From assembly GCF_001457035.1 (NCBI RefSeq), contig NZ_KQ758617.1:682001-746000 (forward strand): 64,000 bases of DNA, in the 5' to 3' direction. Of this stretch, positions 59,996 to 64,000 are shown piece by piece. This DNA comes from Fictibacillus enclensis. GTDB lineage: Bacteria; Bacillota; Bacilli; Bacillales; Fictibacillaceae. A model generated the notes under the pieces. It searched no databases and was not told the DNA's origin. It saw only the letters and a list, made by a program, of their open reading frames with translations. The translations under genes were made by a program, and so were the position numbers. Position 1 is the stretch's first letter. Each line of letters starts with the position of its first letter.

Positions 59996-61330
59996 ATGTC
60001 TTCATTGATCATAAAAAACGCTGAAATCATCACAATGAACGAAAAGGAAGAAATCGTACATGGCGACCTTTACGTTGAGGACAACCGAATTAAAGAGATC
60101 GGGCCGGGGCTCGACCGCCATGCGGATGTCATCATTAATGCGAAACATAAAACGGTTATTCCCGGTTTTGTCCAAACGCATATTCACCTGTGCCAGACCT
60201 TATTCAGGGGACAGGCAGATGATCTCGAATTGATGGACTGGCTCCGGCAAAAAATATGGCCGCTTGAAGCTTCCCATGATGAAGAATCGATCTATTATTC
60301 GGCATTGCTGGGAACGGGTGAACTGATACAGAGCGGCACAACCACCATCGTGGATATGGAAACCGTCAATCATACGGACGCTGCATTTCAAGCGATCGCA
60401 CAAAGCGGCATACGGGCTCTGTCGGGAAAAGTAATGATGGATAAGGGAACGGATGTTCCAAGCCCCTTGAGGGAAAGTACGTCAAAGTCGCTGCAGCAGA
60501 GCGCTGACCTGCTGGAAAAGTGGCATGGGAGGGAAAATGGCCGTATTCAATATGCTTTTTGCCCACGTTTTGTTGTTTCCTGCAGTGAGGAGCTGCTCAC
60601 CGAAGTGCGTAATCTTTCAAAGCAGCATGGCGTGTTTGTACATACCCATGCGGCAGAAAACAAGGGTGAGATCGCCATTGTCGAACAGGAAACGGGAATG
60701 CGAAATGTGATGTATCTCGATCATATCGGACTTGCAAACGAAAAATTAATTCTCGCTCATTGTGTGTGGCTCAATGAGGAGGAAAAAAGCATCATCAAAA
60801 AACGCAAAGTGAAGGTAAGCCATTGTCCGGGCTCCAACTTGAAACTTTCTTCCGGCATTGCAGAGGTGCCGCAAATGCTGAGGGAGGATATTTTCATCAG
60901 CCTGGGTGCAGATGGAGCCCCGTGTAACAACAATCTGGACATGCTAAATGAAATGAGGCTTGCTGCTCTCATCCAAAAACCGATTCACGGTCCAACCTCG
61001 ATGAATGCAAAAACCGTGTTTAAAATGGCCACCATCGGCGGAGCAAGAGCAGTCGGCATGGAACATGAGATTGGAAGTCTTGAAGTGGGAAAAAAAGCGG
61101 ACATGGCCATTCTGAATCTTAATGATTTTCATATGTATCCATCCTATGGAACGGACCCCATTTCCCGTATCGTTTATTCAGCTACGCGGGCGGATGTCGA
61201 GACGGTGATTATTGATGGAAACATCGCGATGGAAAATCGCATGATGAAAAGGATGGATAAACATACGGTTCTCCATGAATCGAACAAATGTATCCGGCGG
61301 CTGCTGAAACGAAGTGAAGGAGTTTATTGA
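59996..61330 (+). CDS. TrzA/DadD/SsnA-type amidohydrolase (purine-related deaminase)
   Basis: This 444-residue enzyme of the COG0402 group has H62-x-H64 (FVQTHIHLCQTLFRG), RFVVSCSEELL, HTHAAEN, LAHCVWL and the metal aspartate in SLGADGAPCNNN. Relatives deaminate guanine, 8-oxoguanine, methylthioadenosine, 5'-deoxyadenosine or triazines. The variant purine riboswitch in front points to a purine or purine-like substrate. A role in guanine to xanthine conversion or in the aminoimidazole step is possible. Its 3' end lies only six bases from the convergent germination operon, without a visible terminator. Confidence 0.88.
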   Translation: MSSLIIKNAEIITMNEKEEIVHGDLYVEDNRIKEIGPGLDRHADVIINAKHKTVIPGFVQTHIHLCQTLFRGQADDLELMDWLRQKIWPLEASHDEESIYYSALLGTGELIQSGTTTIVDMETVNHTDAAFQAIAQSGIRALSGKVMMDKGTDVPSPLRESTSKSLQQSADLLEKWHGRENGRIQYAFCPRFVVSCSEELLTEVRNLSKQHGVFVHTHAAENKGEIAIVEQETGMRNVMYLDHIGLANEKLILAHCVWLNEEEKSIIKKRKVKVSHCPGSNLKLSSGIAEVPQMLREDIFISLGADGAPCNNNLDMLNEMRLAALIQKPIHGPTSMNAKTVFKMATIGGARAVGMEHEIGSLEVGKKADMAILNLNDFHMYPSYGTDPISRIVYSATRADVETVIIDGNIAMENRMMKRMDKHTVLHESNKCIRRLLKRSEGVY

Positions 61331-61336
61331 TAAGGA

Positions 61337-62464
61337 CTAGTCGATTACACCTGTGCGAAGCAGTTTAAAATCCACATCGACATTCACTTTTATGCTGGAA
61401 ACGTCTTTGTGCCATTGATCTCTTGTCAAATTTGAGTTTCTGACAGAGCTTCGGTAGCTTTCACCAAACCCAAACGGATCTGTTTCTTTGGAAAGGGCAT
61501 ATTTAATCACATCGTCTGCTTGTTTTTTTATTTTATTTTGTATCACGTTCTGAACAAAGACCATGTTTTTCGGAACATCCAGATTTACCGGGACACGGAT
61601 CTCGAGCAACCGGGCCCTGATCTTTAATGATACGTTAAATTTCTTTTCCTTTGCATTGATTAAGTCTATTTTGCTGCTGCTTTGCAAGGTATCGATGGCA
61701 ACAGGAATCCCCTTATTCTCTTTTTTGGGCAAAATGGGATCCAATGACCCCTTAGGAAGAAGAAATTCCATATTGCCGCCTTTATATCTCCCATTGATCA
61801 GCTTTATATAGTAGCCTTCCTTGGTGTTTAATTTTCCGACCATTTTATCATTTTTCATAAGAGCAATGCCGTTGATTTTTACACTCTCTCCTTTTCTCTT
61901 CAGAATGGGAGCGACCGGATCAAAGCCGGCTGCATAGTGGCCCTTCATAAATTCATGAATGGTAGGTGAAGGAATTTCCTCGTTCTTGATATTTTGGTCC
62001 AGGAGCCTGTACAGGTATTCTCCAATATCGGGGATATTTTCATACTGGTGATTAAGAATGTCAGCCGAAGTCGGTTCAGTAATGCACATGTAAACGATTT
62101 CACTGATTGAGGGATCTCGAGCGAGTGAGTCAGCAAAATTAATCAGTCCTTTTTTGGCAAGTCTGTCACTGAACAGTGCGACCCGCAGCTGGCCGGATCG
62201 GATTTTCCTTGATGACCGTAAATTTTCCAGGTTGACGATGCCTTTGCTCGTGTATCCTTCGTCCGTCATTATATCAACGTTTTGCAGCGCATCAGGATCA
62301 ACCTGAAGGACCGCCGTTGTTCCTTTTATTTTCCCGCTTCCATCTTCCGCATCATCATAGCCAACAGCAGTGATCAAGCCGACACGTTCAAGGATTTTTG
62401 GTTCCGTGCACCCGGAAAGAATCAATGAAAATATCAGTAATACAATAAGGGGAAACGTCTTCAT
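61337..62464 (-). CDS. Ger(x)C-family spore germination lipoprotein
   Basis: The 375-residue lipoprotein has a signal peptide with lipobox LILSGC and the Ger(x)C pattern (RVGLITAVGYD, RSGQLRVALFS and a C-terminal VNVDVDFKLLRTG). It forms the C subunit of a nutrient germinant receptor in the spore inner membrane. Its start overlaps the B-subunit gene by four bases (ATGA). The germinant cannot be told. Confidence 0.93.
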   Translation of the reverse strand: MKTFPLIVLLIFSLILSGCTEPKILERVGLITAVGYDDAEDGSGKIKGTTAVLQVDPDALQNVDIMTDEGYTSKGIVNLENLRSSRKIRSGQLRVALFSDRLAKKGLINFADSLARDPSISEIVYMCITEPTSADILNHQYENIPDIGEYLYRLLDQNIKNEEIPSPTIHEFMKGHYAAGFDPVAPILKRKGESVKINGIALMKNDKMVGKLNTKEGYYIKLINGRYKGGNMEFLLPKGSLDPILPKKENKGIPVAIDTLQSSSKIDLINAKEKKFNVSLKIRARLLEIRVPVNLDVPKNMVFVQNVIQNKIKKQADDVIKYALSKETDPFGFGESYRSSVRNSNLTRDQWHKDVSSIKVNVDVDFKLLRTGVID

Positions 62465-63585
62465 ATGGATTTCCTCCTTTTCCTCTCTTTATATGTTTTC
62501 TTGATCCATGTAACAGCAAACAACAGGAATGGGTAGCAGAAGACTACCCCAAAAGCAATTTTTGCAAAAAAGCCATTGAGCGTATTTACATCATTTCTGG
62601 TTTTCACAAAACAGACTGGAATAATGATCAGCAAGGAAAACCAATAGATGTAGCTCTTCTCATTGCGATGGAATACACGGCTCATGCCCCGGACTGCACA
62701 CCACAAGTACATCCCCAAGTTCGGAAGAATGATAAGCATCCAGAAGGTAATCGCCAGATATTCGAACCGTTCAACAAAGGGAAAATGAATGATTTTAAAA
62801 AGAGTCAGGGTCGCCCAGATTGTGTTTTCCAATTGAGCCCCGCTAAAATAAACGAGTGAAACAATCATCACCGATAAGTAAACAAAAAGCGTATACGCCA
62901 GACCGAGCGCAGAAAACTTCAGTGTCTTTTCTTTTTCTTTGATATACGGGTTGATAAAGTACAATACTTCAAATCCAATGATGGTAAAGGTCATATCATA
63001 AGCACCCCTCATCAAATGAGTTATGTTCGCTTCCATGACAGGGAGCAAGGAACGCCAATCCGCATATTCAATGGGAAAGATTAAAAGCAGGATCATCCAT
63101 GCACTGAACAACACACTGAAAAAACAAAGCCCGACCAATACCCTGATACCGCCTGACACCGTATAGATGGCCATCACCACAAGGGTAAGAGCCACAAACC
63201 AGGCATCAAGCTGCGGAAACAGCCAGGCCTGGATGACTTCAACATAATTGCGAATGATGATGAAAAAGGCAAACAGGCAATAAAGCATATAAAGAGCACT
63301 GAACAGACCCCCAATCCATTTACCGAACACATCAAAATGGATGCCATAAAGATCTGTATTTTCATAAAAGGATAGGGTTTTCACCATAATCAAAAGAACA
63401 ATAACTGACCAGATACCAGAAATTAAAACCGAAATCCAGGCATCATGGCCCGCACTTTTGAAAACGATTCTTTGAAATCCCTGCAGACCCACTCCTACCT
63501 GCACGGAGTGAAGAATAAAAAATAAAAGGAGTGCACTAATCGAATGCTGGGGGCGTTCTGCCAGGTTAATTTTCATGGCCGTCAC
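62461..63585 (-). CDS. GerB-type spore germination permease subunit
   Basis: The 374-residue protein has about ten membrane helices and the endospore germination permease pattern (QHSISALLLFFILHSVQVGVG, then VLYFINPYIKEKEK). GerB subunits are APC-superfamily proteins that bind the germinant. GTG 63585 after GGAGAAGG and ATG 63576 after AGGTG are both possible starts. It follows the A-subunit gene directly. Confidence 0.93.
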   Translation of the reverse strand: MTAMKINLAERPQHSISALLLFFILHSVQVGVGLQGFQRIVFKSAGHDAWISVLISGIWSVIVLLIMVKTLSFYENTDLYGIHFDVFGKWIGGLFSALYMLYCLFAFFIIIRNYVEVIQAWLFPQLDAWFVALTLVVMAIYTVSGGIRVLVGLCFFSVLFSAWMILLLIFPIEYADWRSLLPVMEANITHLMRGAYDMTFTIIGFEVLYFINPYIKEKEKTLKFSALGLAYTLFVYLSVMIVSLVYFSGAQLENTIWATLTLFKIIHFPFVERFEYLAITFWMLIILPNLGMYLWCAVRGMSRVFHRNEKSYIYWFSLLIIIPVCFVKTRNDVNTLNGFFAKIAFGVVFCYPFLLFAVTWIKKTYKERKRRKSI

Positions 63586-64000
63586 CTAACCTTCTCCATC
63601 TGATGGAGGAAATTTGTATGAGTCTTGGGGACGGGTAGCATCGGGACGTTTATATAAAAATTGTGCGGGAAAGCGAATGATACTGTCTTTCCAGTCTTTG
63701 TACCGTGGAGGATAAAAGGGTGCAAGGTATGGAACACCAAGGGTGGACTGGCGAAGCAGATGAATCAAAATAAAACAGAATCCCAGCATGATACCGTAAA
63801 ACCCCCAAAGGCCTGCCAGAATGATGATTGGAAAGCGAAGCAGGCGAATAACGTTTCCCAGCATGTAGCTTGGGCTTGTAAATGAAGCAAGGGCACTGAG
63901 CGCAATGATAATGATGAGGATATTGCTTGTAAATCCGGCTTCAACAGCTGCAGTGCCGATGACGATACCTCCAACGATACCCATGGTCTGCCCTACCTTG
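63586..64000 (-). CDS. GerA-type spore germination subunit (C-terminal part)
   Basis: The frame continues beyond base 64000. The visible 138 codons match the C-terminal membrane part of GerA-type subunits: KVGQTMGIVGGIVIGTAAVEAG, ASFTSPSYMLGNVIRLLRFPI, GVPYLAPFYPPRYKDWKDS, and a short hydrophilic tail ending PPSDGEG. With the two genes downstream it forms a complete A-B-C germinant receptor operon. An apparent start at 63984 is only an internal methionine. Confidence 0.93.
   Translation of the reverse strand, partial: KVGQTMGIVGGIVIGTAAVEAGFTSNILIIIIALSALASFTSPSYMLGNVIRLLRFPIIILAGLWGFYGIMLGFCFILIHLLRQSTLGVPYLAPFYPPRYKDWKDSIIRFPAQFLYKRPDATRPQDSYKFPPSDGEG

Noticed and set aside
1-64000. CRISPR arrays, rRNA or tRNA genes, phage genes and complete insertion sequences
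   Set aside because: None was recognised on reading both strands; the only mobile-type trace is the 51-bp palindrome. A tRNA search program was not available.

Overview
The window looks like a chromosome segment of an aerobic, endospore-forming member of the Bacillaceae. The support is Bacillus-type gene families (TopB, NrnB, intracellular subtilisin IspA, DUF2512, GerA/GerB/GerC-type germination receptor), T-box leaders, AGGAGG-type ribosome binding sites and sigma-A promoters. The genus is not assigned. No rRNA, tRNA, CRISPR array or phage was seen.

Layout. 0-5.3 kb: response regulator (cut by the window edge), OsmC, acetyltransferase, DinB, topB, rpiA. 5.3-7.9 kb: a threonyl-tRNA synthetase behind two tandem threonine T-boxes. 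8-16.5 kb: a six-gene Fur-boxed siderophore operon in rhizobactin/schizokinen order. 16.8-20.6 kb: a GntR(YtrA)-type regulator with two ABC ATPases and two permeases. 20.6-39.5 kb: mostly single housekeeping and accessory genes (glycosyltransferase, LysE exporter, nrnB, IspA, a secreted lysozyme-like protein, a two-component system, CorA, CoaA, Csp, LapA, aldo/keto reductase), two gene remnants and a 51-bp MITE-like palindrome.

39.5-61.3 kb is a purine-catabolism island and the most interesting part. On the minus strand are adenine deaminase, an NCS2 purine permease and a molybdenum hydroxylase (xanthine dehydrogenase) operon with its maturation genes. Divergently on the plus strand runs a xanthine/urate-type permease followed by a tightly packed operon: cyclic amidohydrolase, cysteine (N-carbamoyl) hydrolase, UbiX, UbiD, three BMC-H shell proteins, an unknown 288-aa protein, a flavoprotein-like protein, a BMC-P pentamer protein, an aberrant adenine-deaminase paralogue, a cyclase-family hydrolase and a DUF1989 protein. 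After a variant purine riboswitch comes another TrzA/DadD-type amidohydrolase. This encodes a bacterial microcompartment without any aldehyde chemistry.

The enzyme types, almost in gene order, match the reactions of the non-oxidative (clostridial) xanthine pathway: ring opening to 4-ureido-5-imidazolecarboxylate, loss of the carbamoyl group, decarboxylation to 4-aminoimidazole, deamination to 4-imidazolone, ring opening to formiminoglycine, and deimination. My main hypothesis is that the shell holds this pathway and its labile aminoimidazole and imidazolone intermediates. Adenine deaminase and xanthine dehydrogenase would feed xanthine into it, and no uricase or later allantoin gene is present in the window. 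The function is inferred from family chemistry and gene order, not shown by the sequence alone.

61.3-64 kb is a minus-strand spore germination receptor operon (gerA-type C-terminal end, gerB-type, gerC-type).
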